Assembly (NCBI GenBank): GCA_964386385.1
Contig: CAYLRN010000003.1
Span: 169,748-233,747 of the forward strand
Source: RUG572 sp964386385
Lineage (GTDB): Bacteria > Verrucomicrobiota > Kiritimatiellia > RFP12 > UBA1067
Length of the DNA stretch: 64,000 nt
Direction of reading: 5' to 3'
This document shows positions 26,101 to 34,606 of the stretch, in pieces. How positions within the stretch are numbered: the first letter of the stretch is position 1; the number at the start of each line of letters is the position of its first letter. The position numbers were made by a program, and so were the translations under genes. Under the pieces are notes generated by a model, which saw only the letters and a list, made by a program, of their open reading frames with translations, was not told the DNA's origin and did not search any database.

Positions 26101-26386
26101 GAACCTGGTTGGCGGCTCTGCAGCGTCGTTCACGGAGGGCGGCGTCGCGCAGGAGATGGCCGCGCACGGCTACTTCTTCCAGTATCTGCTCTATTCCGCC
26201 GTGCTGCACAGGCATCTGGCCGACACGCTGGCCGGCTATTCGTGGGAGCGGAATTTCGGAGGAATAAGATACTGCTTCCTGCGCGGAATGGCCGCGGGGC
26301 GCGAGGCCGCGGTGTTCGCGGACCGTCCGTCCGAGGCGCTGCTCGACCGCCTTGCGGAGGCGCTTGGACTGGAGGGCGGGCGATGA
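23144..26386 (+). CDS. recB: RecB-like helicase-nuclease (exodeoxyribonuclease V beta)
   Basis: The 1080-residue protein is a UvrD-type helicase with a C-terminal nuclease. Walker A is AASAGTGKT (residues about 21-29), Walker B is LVDEFQDTD, motif III includes FFVGDPKQAIYSFRGGD, and late motifs include TTFASKGLEFDVV and KLYVAMTRATKR. The RecB-type nuclease motif GFMDLVFRKDGFYYVVDWKSN lies at about residue 966-986 with Asp and Asp-x-Lys. In the family it unwinds and degrades double-strand ends for recombination. ATG 23144, after AGGGAGG, is chosen over in-frame codons inside xerD. The last four bases overlap recD (ATGA). No recC gene lies beside it. Confidence 0.9.
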   Translation: MNFGEVIFDPGFDLAGPHLVAASAGTGKTYNMQNVYARLVVERGLRVSQIQVMTFTEAATKELRSRIRTVLVDYDRFLRGEEVDGAERLERLLACAEANVAKESAAAGNDWRKIVQSRLGLALLEFDQALISTIHGFCNRILARYAFETNAPFSAEIEDTRDADLAGRVNDWWRAHGDEAPEGARRDALAAYVESLSAKSGWKLAASENPDSANAGLLEIAAEIVNEYECARSARERQTYDDLQRSVRDALKDPVRGHHLARLMRNELKAALVDEFQDTDSIQYDIFRAVFLSDEAMRQTSLFFVGDPKQAIYSFRGGDIYVYSKAVGDSALDGRKYRLDVNFRSTSRLVDAVNALFTDGKDDSGNAVYTFGNAAIDYPSGVLSCGTKPALKMADGADDPAPFRFVTAQGSRVSDREAVLAAEVVGVLEEQKANGLRPGGVAILVPSHRKAESIRDLLLQKNVPCALQRSGSVFAGAAARELRVVLQSMALSGGIGQVRAALASPFFDFPSAELANEESDALADMVVHFGEWNSIWLSRGFNAAFAAMDSASGFRRRFASMPDGERRLADVDQLLDLMLAAIRDVGPAPDALVAWLTERINRSEVEARTDEYERRLESERDAVNIMTTFASKGLEFDVVVVSLLSDDPLQKPPYAYHDGPGNELFFSADVAARESSMNEAVEEEVRKLYVAMTRATKRTIVVVPGKTKKSATPKTIALDRLVANAARNGAGEGDENSPIRWTTRECDVASVPSYVPVSEAASELVPARTPPAYSRETLFGSYSSLSPTEGERDDGEGADVDAAVAPSSADGERAGETDGEEADRMFLLPGGAKTGVCWHEILEKIPFDADDGEIAGRVEASLALNGLLPADRLERQKTVSAVSGMVAKTLSWTMESPDGKPFTLAEIPWKDRMSEWEFRFSSRDAVATTATLAKIVADEWRDDAAKAPFLSAMSAWDKNIPHGFLKGFMDLVFRKDGFYYVVDWKSNLVGGSAASFTEGGVAQEMAAHGYFFQYLLYSAVLHRHLADTLAGYSWERNFGGIRYCFLRGMAAGREAAVFADRPSEALLDRLAEALGLEGGR

Positions 26387-27951
26387 GGGACATGGTGGAA
26401 GACCTCGTGCGGCGCATGGGCGCGTCCGATGAAGTGGCGCGCATCTGCGCGGACGCCGTGGACGCGCTCTCGGGCGGCGACGTCTGCCGCCGCGTAGACG
26501 AAGACGAGTCCGCGGCGCTCGCCTCCGCGCCGGACGTCGTCGCGACTCCGGGTTCAAGGAACGGGCGCGTGGCGGAGTCCGCCCCGTTCGTCCTCCACGG
26601 CGGGCTTCTCTACACGCGCCGCAACTGGGTCTACGAGAACCGTGTCGTGTCGTGGGTTGGAAGGGCAACCGGCGCGCCGTCGGAGGGCGACGAGGTCTGC
26701 GAACTGCCGGACAGCGCGTTCTACCGCAGTCTGCGCGAGGAGCAGCGCCGGGCGGCGCTTTCGATGTGCGCCCGCCGCTTCTCCATCCTGACCGGCGGCC
26801 CCGGCACCGGGAAGACGCACACGATCGCCCGCGCCGTGCGCTTCATGAAAGACCGCAACCCCGGTCTGCGGCTCGCCCTTGCCGCCCCAACGGGAAAGGC
26901 TGCCGCCCGGATGATGGAGTCCCTGCACAACGCCCTGAAGGGGGAGGCAGGGGGCGTCGACGTACCGGCTGCGACGACGCTGCACGGGCTTCTGCGGCCG
27001 AACTACGACTTGGTCTCGTTCAGGCATAATGCGCAGAATCCGCTGGGCGTCGACTGGCTCATCGTCGACGAGGCGAGCATGATAGGACTGCCGATGATGG
27101 CCAAGCTGCTTGACGCGCTGCCGGACGGGTGCCGCCTAACGCTTGTCGGCGACGTCGACCAGCTGGCATCTGTCGAGCGCGGCCGCGTCTTCGGCGACCT
27201 CTGTCGGATGCCGGGCGTTGTCGTGAACCGTCTTGACGAGAGCGCGCGCTTTCCGCCTGGCGGCGAAATCGCGGCTTTCGCCGCGGCCGTCAACGGGAAC
27301 CGGCCGGACGAGGCGATGGCGGCGCTCGCCGGCGGCGGCGGACTTGTCTCGTATGTCGACCTCTCCCCGCATCCGCCGTTCTCCCCCGCCGCGTGGCCGG
27401 GGTTTGCCGGGCTTGTGAAGGACGGCTTTGCCGCGCTTGCGTCCAGCCGTACCGCCGAGGAGGCTCTGGCGCGCGTGAACGGCTTCCGCATCCTCTGCGC
27501 GCTTCGCGAGGGGCCGTACGGCATGAAGCGCATGAACGAGTTCGTGAAGAAGGCGCTTGGCGGAAGATGCCCGGTCCCGGTGATGGTGACGAAGAACGAA
27601 AAGGCGCTGAACGTGTGGAACGGCGACGTGGGTGTGGTGATGCCCGGCGACGGGCAGTGCATTCACCTCCCGTCGGAAAGCGGAATCCGCCGTCTGCGCC
27701 TTGAACTGCTGCCCGCGTTCGAGACTGCCTTCGCGTCGACGATACACAAGGCGCAGGGGTCGGAATACCGCGACGTCGCCATTGTGACGCCGCCGGACGG
27801 CGAAAGTCCGCTGCTGACGCGGGAGATCCTCTACACCGGAATCACGCGGACGCGGACGGGCGTCCATCTCTATTCCGGCGAGGCGGCCGTCCGGCGATGC
27901 TGCGAACGGACTGTCGAGCGCGTCTCCGGACTTCTTGAAAACGCGAATTGA
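26383..27951 (+). CDS. recD: RecD-like helicase (exodeoxyribonuclease V alpha)
   Basis: The 522-residue protein is an SF1B 5'-3' helicase. It has the N-terminal helical domain, Walker A in LTGGPGTGKTHTI, AAPTGKAAARM (motif Ia), LIVDEASMIGLPMM (Walker B), LVGDVDQLASVERGRVFGD (motif III) and the late ASTIHKAQGSEYRDV and YTGITRTR motifs, all typical of RecD. It is shorter than E. coli RecD (608). The ATGA overlap with recB indicates coupled synthesis and a shared complex. Because recC is absent here, a RecD2-like independent role is a fallback, but the coupling to recB favours RecBD. Confidence 0.9.
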   Translation: MRDMVEDLVRRMGASDEVARICADAVDALSGGDVCRRVDEDESAALASAPDVVATPGSRNGRVAESAPFVLHGGLLYTRRNWVYENRVVSWVGRATGAPSEGDEVCELPDSAFYRSLREEQRRAALSMCARRFSILTGGPGTGKTHTIARAVRFMKDRNPGLRLALAAPTGKAAARMMESLHNALKGEAGGVDVPAATTLHGLLRPNYDLVSFRHNAQNPLGVDWLIVDEASMIGLPMMAKLLDALPDGCRLTLVGDVDQLASVERGRVFGDLCRMPGVVVNRLDESARFPPGGEIAAFAAAVNGNRPDEAMAALAGGGGLVSYVDLSPHPPFSPAAWPGFAGLVKDGFAALASSRTAEEALARVNGFRILCALREGPYGMKRMNEFVKKALGGRCPVPVMVTKNEKALNVWNGDVGVVMPGDGQCIHLPSESGIRRLRLELLPAFETAFASTIHKAQGSEYRDVAIVTPPDGESPLLTREILYTGITRTRTGVHLYSGEAAVRRCCERTVERVSGLLENAN

Positions 27952-27974
27952 CAGGAAAAAAAAACAGATATACT
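27948..27974 (+). promoter_or_regulatory. Promoter upstream of the double-LamG protein
   Basis: A perfect -35 TTGACA (27948-27953, overlapping the recD stop) and TATACT (27969-27974) are separated by 15 bases, a little short. The spacer is a run of adenines, which may add an UP-like or bending effect. Predicted start near 27981; the GAAAGG ribosome site is at 27997-28002. Confidence 0.55.
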
Positions 27975-28011
27975 TGTTGCATCATTGGCCTTTTTAGAAA
28001 GGATGGCGACG

Positions 28012-31000
28012 ATGCGGAAGTCATTGCTGTTTTGGTTTTTGAGTGGAGCCCTGTCGTTCATGGCGGAGGCGTCCGGCGCCGCCGGCAATCACGTGCCGGA
28101 CGGCACGAACGTGTGGATCGGCGCGGCGTCTGGCGGCAGCTGGGCGGACGAGGCGAACTGGCGCGCGGAGTCGCCGAATGGCTGGACGGTGAAGGAGCTC
28201 TTCGCCCGCCACTGCGTGTACGACCTGCGCGGGCTTGAGGGCGGCGCCGTCGTCACGAACGACCTCGTCTGCGCGAACGTCTACAAGGAGCGTTCCAGCG
28301 GCGCGTACACGATGGTGGCGGGAATCGTCTGCGACGGCGCGCCGGGCGATGTCTGGACGATACGGCAGAAGGGCGGCAAGGGCCTTTACTTCTGCTGCCC
28401 CTGCCGCATCCAGGTCGACGGCGGAACGCTGGTCTGGGACGACTGCGCGGGCGAGATGTATCCATACAAGCAGCCGAACAAATACGGCACTGGGGAGATT
28501 CTCTTCCATCGGATGCCGAACATGTGGGAGGCCGAGGCATACGTCCACGAGGGGACGCTCGGCTTCACGAACAACGCCGGCACGGTCACCTACCGCTGGA
28601 AGCTATTCAACGGCGCGACGCTCGCCGTGCGCGGCGGCAGCATGACTGCCATTTCGCAGATACATTCGAACTCCGCGGACGGCACGGATGCGTCGATCGA
28701 CATTGCCGATGGCGCGACGCTTCGCCTCTACACCGGTTTCAACAACTATGTCGCCAATTACTGCTACTACGGCGACGTCACGGGGGACGGGACGCTTGAG
28801 GTCTCCGGCGGCGGCGTCCACCGCATCCGCAGGGGTGCGCGCGACGTCCTGTCGTTCGCCGGCATTGTCCAGCCGTACCTTGGCGAGCTGGAGCTTGGCA
28901 CTGCGGACGCGCCCGTCGCCCTGAATCCCGCCGTCGGCGTGGATGTCGCGGGCTCCGGCTGGCTGCGGCTCTTCGGTGACCAGACGATTTCCGCGCTGTA
29001 CGGCGCCGGGTGCGACGGCGGCGTTGAGACGCCGGCCGGGTACGCTCTGACAGTGGCGGGGACTGGTGCGCCGTCCACGAACGTCTACGCCGGCCGCGTG
29101 GCGGGCGGCGACTTCGTCAAGCGCGGCGCCGATTGCACACTCGTTCTGAAGGGCGGTCTCGTAAACGCGGGCGCAACGCGCGTGGAGGAGGGGACGCTGG
29201 CGCTTGACCGGGGGCTGGCGCGAAGGAACCTCCGCGCCTACTGGAACTTCGACGACCCCGACGACATGGGCGCGGACGTCTCCGTGGACGGCAGGCTTCC
29301 GCTTGCGCTGGCGAAGGATCCGTCGGTCAGACCATGGCTGGTGGACGACGGAGTCTCCGGCCGCGCCGTCCATTTCGGCGACGGGCAGGACATGACGAAG
29401 GGCGGAACGTTCTGCCGGGCGGACACGAACGACGTGAGCCTCTCCGCCGCCATTCCGTCACATATGTTCACTGTCAGCTTCTGGATGCGTCCGACGAAGG
29501 GCAAGTGCGGCAGGGGCACGAACTTCATCCACTTCGACTACGGATCGGGCGAACTGACGACGAACGAGACCGGCGTCGCCGTGAAGAAGGTCGGCTGGGG
29601 CAGCGGAATATTCTTCGGCTCGTCCCGTCGCGACGAGGACACGGCGAAGGAAATCCCCGCGTTCAAGAACCTCTGCGCATACTTCGGCGCCGGATGGACG
29701 CGCGGCGGGGCCTGGAACGACGGCGGGACGAGCAATGGCAACGCCGCAAAGGTCGCGATCGCGAAGTTCGACGACGCGGACTACCTCTTCGACGGCGACT
29801 GGCATCACGTTGTTGGAACGTACTCGAACCGCGTCATGCGGATATTCGTCGACGGAACGCTGATGGACGAGCGGACCCGCAACGGGGATCTGGGCGTTCC
29901 GCCGAATCCAAGCATCCAGATAGGCAACTATTCAGGCGACGTCCTGCACACCTACCAGGGAGACCTCGACGAAATCCAGTGGCTCGCGGAGGCGTGGAGC
30001 GAGGCGGACGTCAGGGCGGAGTACGAGGCGCGCCGTCCGTCCGCGTTCCGCCGCTCCCTGCCACAGCCGGTCGCGCACTGGACGTTCGACGAGCAGAATG
30101 CGGACGGAAGCTTTGCGGACGTCACGGGGAATGGATTCGACCTCGTCAGCGCCTCCTCGAACGGCACGGCGGTCGTCAAGCATGAAGCCGTGACATATTC
30201 GGGCGAGTCCCGTCTCACGGGCGGCGCGGCGGTCATCGAGAATGCGTCGGGCGCGTATCTCAAACTCAAGGACGGAGCGGACATGGCGTCGCGCCTTCCG
30301 GCCGGCTCGTCCTTCACGATCGCCATGCGCTGCGCCTATCCCGGCGACAATCCGTACTTCATCCTCGGCGACGGCACGGCGGCGCGCAGCGTGCGCCTCG
30401 GCGATTCGGGATGCCCGCGCGTCCAGTACTGGTGCGTTGGCGACAACAACAGGATCTCGATGGACGACTGCGGCACGTACGGCTCGGGCAATTCCGTCCT
30501 GCCGTCCGCCTACTGCCTCAACGTCCTCGTCTACGACGCATCGCGCAAGACCCTGCGGCTCTATCGCGACGGAATTCTCGTCAGCCAGACTGCGAAGTCG
30601 TTTTCGATCAATCCCACGACGCTCCAGTGGGGGCATGTGGGCGGGAAGTACTTCAACAACCTGCGGATGGACGACCTTCGCATCTACGGCGAGGCTTTGG
30701 CGGCGGAGGACGTCGCGCAGGTCGTCCGCTCGGTCCGCTACGGCGGCGCGGTCTCCGAAACGCGCCAGATCCTCTCCGCCGATTCGCCCGTCGTGGTGGC
30801 GGCGGGCGCCATGCTTGAGGCGCGTGGCGCGGTCGCGCACGGCGTGAAGTCGCTCTCCGGCGCAGGGACGGTGAAGGTCGCCGGCGCGGCAGCGTTCCAC
30901 GCCGGCGGCTACGCGGGATTTTCGGGGACGATCTGCGGCACGGGACGTCTGCTCGTCGAGAAGGGGCAGACGATTCCGCTGGACGCGGCGCAGGTTTCCG

Positions 31001-31323
31001 CGGACGTCGGCTTCCAGGACGACGTGGTCGTCGTCTCCTCCGCGTCCGCCGGCCCCTCCGCGACGCCGCTCGTCCGTGCGTCCGGCAAGGTCGTCCTGCC
31101 GGCGGCAGGCGCGCTGAAGCTCTCCGACGCTACGACGCCCGGCTCGTTCCTCGGCAAGCGCTTCCTGCTGGCGGAGTGCGCGGAGGCGGAATTCCCTGCG
31201 GACGCCTCGTCGTGGACGCTTGACCCGGCGCGCGAGGGAATGCCCCCGCTCGTTTTCGAGTTCGCGTCCGGCCGCCTCTGGGCGAAGGTCGGCGGCGGCG
31301 GAACGCTGCTGGTCTTCCGATAG
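28012..31323 (+). CDS. Large secreted surface protein with two LamG-like domains
   Basis: The 1103-residue protein has a signal peptide (MRKSLLFWFLSGALSFMAEASG), a beta-rich repetitive first 400 residues resembling autotransporter-type beta-helix strands, and two laminin-G/concanavalin-like domains. The first starts at LRAYWNFDDPDD (with DGDWHHVVGTYSNRVMRIFVDG, DLDEIQWLAEAWSEADV). The second starts at PVAHWTFDEQNADGS (with MDDLRIYGEALAAEDV). The final 200 residues are again beta-rich. LamG domains usually bind glycans or proteins at the surface. ATG 28012 is nine bases after GAAAGG; ATG 28003 abuts that site and is less likely. No cell-wall anchor or C-terminal barrel was recognised. Confidence 0.75.
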   Translation: MRKSLLFWFLSGALSFMAEASGAAGNHVPDGTNVWIGAASGGSWADEANWRAESPNGWTVKELFARHCVYDLRGLEGGAVVTNDLVCANVYKERSSGAYTMVAGIVCDGAPGDVWTIRQKGGKGLYFCCPCRIQVDGGTLVWDDCAGEMYPYKQPNKYGTGEILFHRMPNMWEAEAYVHEGTLGFTNNAGTVTYRWKLFNGATLAVRGGSMTAISQIHSNSADGTDASIDIADGATLRLYTGFNNYVANYCYYGDVTGDGTLEVSGGGVHRIRRGARDVLSFAGIVQPYLGELELGTADAPVALNPAVGVDVAGSGWLRLFGDQTISALYGAGCDGGVETPAGYALTVAGTGAPSTNVYAGRVAGGDFVKRGADCTLVLKGGLVNAGATRVEEGTLALDRGLARRNLRAYWNFDDPDDMGADVSVDGRLPLALAKDPSVRPWLVDDGVSGRAVHFGDGQDMTKGGTFCRADTNDVSLSAAIPSHMFTVSFWMRPTKGKCGRGTNFIHFDYGSGELTTNETGVAVKKVGWGSGIFFGSSRRDEDTAKEIPAFKNLCAYFGAGWTRGGAWNDGGTSNGNAAKVAIAKFDDADYLFDGDWHHVVGTYSNRVMRIFVDGTLMDERTRNGDLGVPPNPSIQIGNYSGDVLHTYQGDLDEIQWLAEAWSEADVRAEYEARRPSAFRRSLPQPVAHWTFDEQNADGSFADVTGNGFDLVSASSNGTAVVKHEAVTYSGESRLTGGAAVIENASGAYLKLKDGADMASRLPAGSSFTIAMRCAYPGDNPYFILGDGTAARSVRLGDSGCPRVQYWCVGDNNRISMDDCGTYGSGNSVLPSAYCLNVLVYDASRKTLRLYRDGILVSQTAKSFSINPTTLQWGHVGGKYFNNLRMDDLRIYGEALAAEDVAQVVRSVRYGGAVSETRQILSADSPVVVAAGAMLEARGAVAHGVKSLSGAGTVKVAGAAAFHAGGYAGFSGTICGTGRLLVEKGQTIPLDAAQVSADVGFQDDVVVVSSASAGPSATPLVRASGKVVLPAAGALKLSDATTPGSFLGKRFLLAECAEAEFPADASSWTLDPAREGMPPLVFEFASGRLWAKVGGGGTLLVFR

Positions 31324-31359
31324 GGCGGGCTGCGATTAAGTGGTTAAGGGTCGAGCTTT

Positions 31360-31483
31360 GGTAGGGCGGGGCGTCCCGCCCCGCCGCCGCGGGCGGCAAT
31401 GCGGTTCATTGGCGCGTGACAAGGCCTTTCCGGGAGAGCGCGTGTTCTCATGCGCCGCAGTTGGCGGGACGTCGCGCCCTACC
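31360..31483. repeat. MITE/REP-like intergenic element with 21-bp terminal inverted repeats
   Basis: The segment between the LamG and GH16-GH20 genes (31324-31654) has no gene. A 21-base arm at 31360-31380 is matched by the inverse complement of 31463-31483 at 19 of 21 positions. Each arm holds its own small G+C hairpin (GGGCGGGGCG then TCCCGCC on the left). The internal 82 bases are not coding. This is the form of a non-autonomous mobile or REP/BIME-type repeat; only one copy is in this window. The TTAAGTGGTTAAG 13-mer is at 31336-31348 just before it. Confidence 0.55.
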
Positions 31484-31517
31484 GCATCGCCCCTTCGACC
31501 GCCTTTTCACCTGCGAC

Positions 31518-31537
31518 GGCGGATGAGGACATCCGCC
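31518..31537. repeat. Intergenic hairpin
   Basis: GGCGGATG and CATCCGCC form a perfect 8-bp stem with an AGGA loop. No run of T follows on either strand within a few bases, so intrinsic termination is not well supported; it may belong to the neighbouring repeat element. Confidence 0.45.
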
Positions 31538-31597
31538 CTCCAGATGAAATGCCGCTCGCATCTCCTTCTCTCTGCGTCCTCCGCTCCCGGCAAAACG

Positions 31598-31606
31598 TGC
31601 TATAAT
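31598..31606 (+). promoter_or_regulatory. Extended -10 promoter of the GH16-GH20 gene
   Basis: TGCTATAAT has TGn plus a perfect TATAAT (31601-31606), with no -35 match. Predicted start near 31613; a leader of about 42 bases contains GGAG (31645-31648) before ATG 31655. Confidence 0.65.
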
Positions 31607-31654
31607 GGCAGTCTTGCGAAAATCGGCAACGTAATCTGAACGAAGGAGACGGCG

Positions 31655-34381
31655 ATGGATCGATCGAATTGGCGGGCATGGACGCTGTGCGCGGCGGCTC
31701 TGCTCCTGTCGGGCGGAGCCCTTGCGGCGGCGTCCGTGCCGCCGTGCGCGGCGCGGGACGGACGGCGGCTTGTGTGGAGCGACGAGTTCGACGGCGCGTC
31801 TGTGGACGCGGCCAAGTGGCGCTTCCGCCAGACGATGCGCGGAAGCGACTGCGAATACGTCGAGGACGCCAGGACGGTGCAGATGACGAACGGCTGCCTG
31901 CGCCTTCGCGTGTGGTCGACGGGCGACACGAACAAGCCGTTCCGCCTGGCGCGCGGCCTCGCCACGCACGACACGATGGGCTTCAAGTACGGCTACCTCG
32001 AAATGCGCGCGCGAATGCCGTTCCGCCACGGCGCCTGGCCGAGTTTCTGGATGCAGTCCACGCCGTCGCTGCGGAGGGCGTCATGGATGAGCGAGATCGA
32101 CGTCCTCGAAGTTTTCTCCAGCACGAACCAGGTCGTCGCCAACATCCACAAGTGGGGGAAGAAGACAGAGGCCTGCAAGTCAGGCCACGTGATGCTCAAG
32201 GGCGGCGAAGGGAGCGGGACGCGCGGACACGTCTTCCCGGACGCCTCGCGCCTGAACGACGAATTCCACGTGTACGGATTCGAGTGGACGCCGGCGGAGA
32301 TGTCGTTCTTCGTGGACGGCCGCAAGTACTATTCCTGCCCGATCGACGCGGCGCACGAGTTCGCGCCTGAGATGCCGGGGATGGAAGGCTTTCAGGACTT
32401 CCACAGCGTCATCGTCAACAACGAGATCTTCACGCCCGGGCATGGGTGGTGTCCGGACGGCTACCGCCTCATGCCGGACGAACCCATGCCGATCGAATAC
32501 GACATCGACTGGGTGCGCCTCTGGCAGAAGCCGGGCGAGGAGCTGCGCATTCTCGCGAAGGACGCGCTGGACGACCTCCTGCCCGTGCCGCGCTCCGTCG
32601 AACGCCGCCTCGGCTTCGCCGGCGAATACGACCTCGCGAACGTCTCCGTGCGCCGCGCCGCGGTGCCGGGTTCTCCGGCGAAGACCGCCGACGAGGCCTA
32701 CGTCCTTGAGGTCTCGCCGTCGGGCGTCGTCATCACGGCGTCCTCGCCGCGCGGCGAGCACTGGGCGCGCGTCACGCTGGAGCAGCTTCTGCGCCTCTCC
32801 GGCGGCGACAGGGTTCCGTGCTGCCGCATCGTGGACTGGCCGGAGCTGCCCTGGCGCGGGTACATGAACGACTGCGGACGCAACTACCTGGGGCTTGACG
32901 GCGTGAAGGCCATCGTGGACGTGATGTCGCGCTACAAGATGAACCTCTTCCATTGGCATCTCTCCGACTACCACGGATGGCGCCTTGAGTCGAAGCTCTA
33001 CCCGCAGCTGCAGGACGACCGCGCGTTCGCCCGGCAGGTCGGGAAGTTCTACACCCAGCGCGAATTCCGCGAAATCGTGCGCTACGCCGCGGAGCGCGGC
33101 GTGACGGTGATGCCGGAGCTGGACGTGCCGGGCCACACGCTCGCGTTCCGCCGGGGCATGGGCGTTGACACGATGAACGTGCCAGAGGTCAGAATGGCCC
33201 TGTCGGACATTTTTGCAGAGCTCTGCTCGCTCGCGCCGGCCGACGTGATGCCGTTCATCCATCTCGGCACGGACGAAGTGCGCGTCGCTCCGGAGCGCTG
33301 CCCCGGCGAATGGCTCGACGAGTGGGTCAACGTCGTCACCTCCCGCGACCGCTCCGCCGTCCTCTGGGCTCCGGGCGAACAGACGAAGGGGCGCGGCCGG
33401 ATCGTCGACATGGTGTGGTACGACAACCACGTCACCAACTCCACCCACGCCGCTTTCGACGCGGCGCGGATGTACAACGGATCGTGGAGCCCGTTCGAGG
33501 TGCTGACGATGGCCTCGTTCGTCAAGCCCTGCCGCTGGGCAATCGACGATTCGCGCAAGCTAGGCGCCATCACCTGCACGTGGCACGACGACAATGTGGG
33601 CGAGGACACGTACAAACTCTTCGTCAACGCCATGGTCTTCCCCACGATCATGCTTTTCGGCGACAACTACTGGCGCGGCCGGGAGACGGACGAGCCGGCG
33701 TTCCAGCGCCGACTTCCGCCCGTCGGCGACCCGCGCTTCGCCTTCGCCGCCGATCTCGAACGCCGCGCCGTGGCGCAGCGCGACAGAAACCTCGACGACT
33801 TCCGCTTTCCGTTCCCGTTCCTCGCCCAGACCGCCATGCGCTGGCGTCTGACCGCGCCGGACGGCAGGGTCCTCGCCACCGACGTCCCGCAGGCGATTCT
33901 GAAGAACGTCAACGCGCTCCTGCCGGCGGACCTCCGCCAGAAGGGGCTTGTGACGGCGGAGACGTGGATCAAGTCGCCGAAACGCCAGGCCGTCGGCGCG
34001 TGGATCGACTTCACGCACTTCGGCTGCGCGTACGGGCGCGGACGACTGCCCGGCTACGGCGAGTGGCGGGGCAAGGACGAGAAGGCGGAGCTGAACGGAC
34101 GCGAGCTGCCGCCGCCCGTCTGGAAGCGCCCTGGCGCGAAGGCGCGCACGTCGCGCCGCAAGGACCAGGCGGTGCCGTACTCCGACGACCTGCTGGAGAC
34201 TCCGTTCACCGACGAGGGATGCATCCGGCGCGATCCGTATCCCATTCTGCTTGAGAAGGGGTGGAACCACGTCCGCCTCACGTTCCATCCCGGCACGGGC
34301 GCGACGTTCATGCCGTTCTCCGGTCCGAGCGAACGCCCGCGCGAAATCCCCGGCCTTGAGTTCAGCTCGTCGCCCCGCTGA
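31655..34381 (+). CDS. Secreted GH16-GH20 fusion glycosidase (endo-glycanase plus beta-hexosaminidase)
   Basis: The 908-residue protein has a signal peptide (to about residue 26), then a GH16 domain (about 35-290) with the catalytic motif SEIDVLEVF: Glu147 nucleophile, Asp149, Glu152 acid/base, in the beta-bulge form seen in laminarinases and endo-beta-galactosidases. A linker and a GH20-type alpha/beta domain follow (about 310-400), then a GH20 barrel (about 405-660): LFHWHLSDYHGWRLESK, MPELDVPGHTLAF and FIHLGTDEV with Asp540-Glu541, the substrate-assisted pair. About 200 C-terminal residues are beta-rich. GH16 would cut inside a polymer and GH20 would remove terminal GlcNAc/GalNAc, as in poly-LacNAc, keratan-like or mucin O-glycans (inferred). 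Released GlcNAc could feed nagA/nagB. Confidence 0.88.
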   Translation: MDRSNWRAWTLCAAALLLSGGALAAASVPPCAARDGRRLVWSDEFDGASVDAAKWRFRQTMRGSDCEYVEDARTVQMTNGCLRLRVWSTGDTNKPFRLARGLATHDTMGFKYGYLEMRARMPFRHGAWPSFWMQSTPSLRRASWMSEIDVLEVFSSTNQVVANIHKWGKKTEACKSGHVMLKGGEGSGTRGHVFPDASRLNDEFHVYGFEWTPAEMSFFVDGRKYYSCPIDAAHEFAPEMPGMEGFQDFHSVIVNNEIFTPGHGWCPDGYRLMPDEPMPIEYDIDWVRLWQKPGEELRILAKDALDDLLPVPRSVERRLGFAGEYDLANVSVRRAAVPGSPAKTADEAYVLEVSPSGVVITASSPRGEHWARVTLEQLLRLSGGDRVPCCRIVDWPELPWRGYMNDCGRNYLGLDGVKAIVDVMSRYKMNLFHWHLSDYHGWRLESKLYPQLQDDRAFARQVGKFYTQREFREIVRYAAERGVTVMPELDVPGHTLAFRRGMGVDTMNVPEVRMALSDIFAELCSLAPADVMPFIHLGTDEVRVAPERCPGEWLDEWVNVVTSRDRSAVLWAPGEQTKGRGRIVDMVWYDNHVTNSTHAAFDAARMYNGSWSPFEVLTMASFVKPCRWAIDDSRKLGAITCTWHDDNVGEDTYKLFVNAMVFPTIMLFGDNYWRGRETDEPAFQRRLPPVGDPRFAFAADLERRAVAQRDRNLDDFRFPFPFLAQTAMRWRLTAPDGRVLATDVPQAILKNVNALLPADLRQKGLVTAETWIKSPKRQAVGAWIDFTHFGCAYGRGRLPGYGEWRGKDEKAELNGRELPPPVWKRPGAKARTSRRKDQAVPYSDDLLETPFTDEGCIRRDPYPILLEKGWNHVRLTFHPGTGATFMPFSGPSERPREIPGLEFSSSPR

Positions 34382-34480
34382 CCTTGGCTTCTGAAATGAA
34401 AAGAATGCATAAAGTCATGGAAAAGCGTTGTTTAGGGAATACTGGGGTGTCGACATATCGCCGGAGAACAGGATTGGGGA

Positions 34481-34606
34481 ATGGCTGAAAAGAGCGGATT
34501 CAGTTTCAACAGAATGGGTTCCGTCGGAGACCCTTTTCGACGGTGCATATGCGAGGCGTGGGGTCAAGTGTCCGAAGCATTGCGATTTCAAGGAGAAATG
34601 ACATGA
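34481..34606 (+). CDS. Possible 41-residue ORF coupled to the FlbD-like gene
   Basis: In the 221-base gap after the GH16-GH20 gene an ATG at 34481, weakly preceded by GGATTGGGG, opens a 41-codon frame (MAEKSGFSFNRMG...) that ends with TGA overlapping the next ATG (ATGA). The overlap is the pattern of translational coupling used elsewhere in the window, but the frame also covers the next gene's ribosome site and may be chance. No homologue is recognised. Confidence 0.25.
   Translation: MAEKSGFSFNRMGSVGDPFRRCICEAWGQVSEALRFQGEMT

Noticed and set aside
31518..31537. Hairpin as terminator of the double-LamG gene
   Set aside because: It has an 8-bp stem but no T run, and it lies almost 200 bases after the stop, next to a repeat element.
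34382..34602. A riboswitch or structured leader before the FlbD-like gene
   Set aside because: The stretch is somewhat AT-richer than its surroundings but I could not find conserved stems or a recognisable aptamer core.
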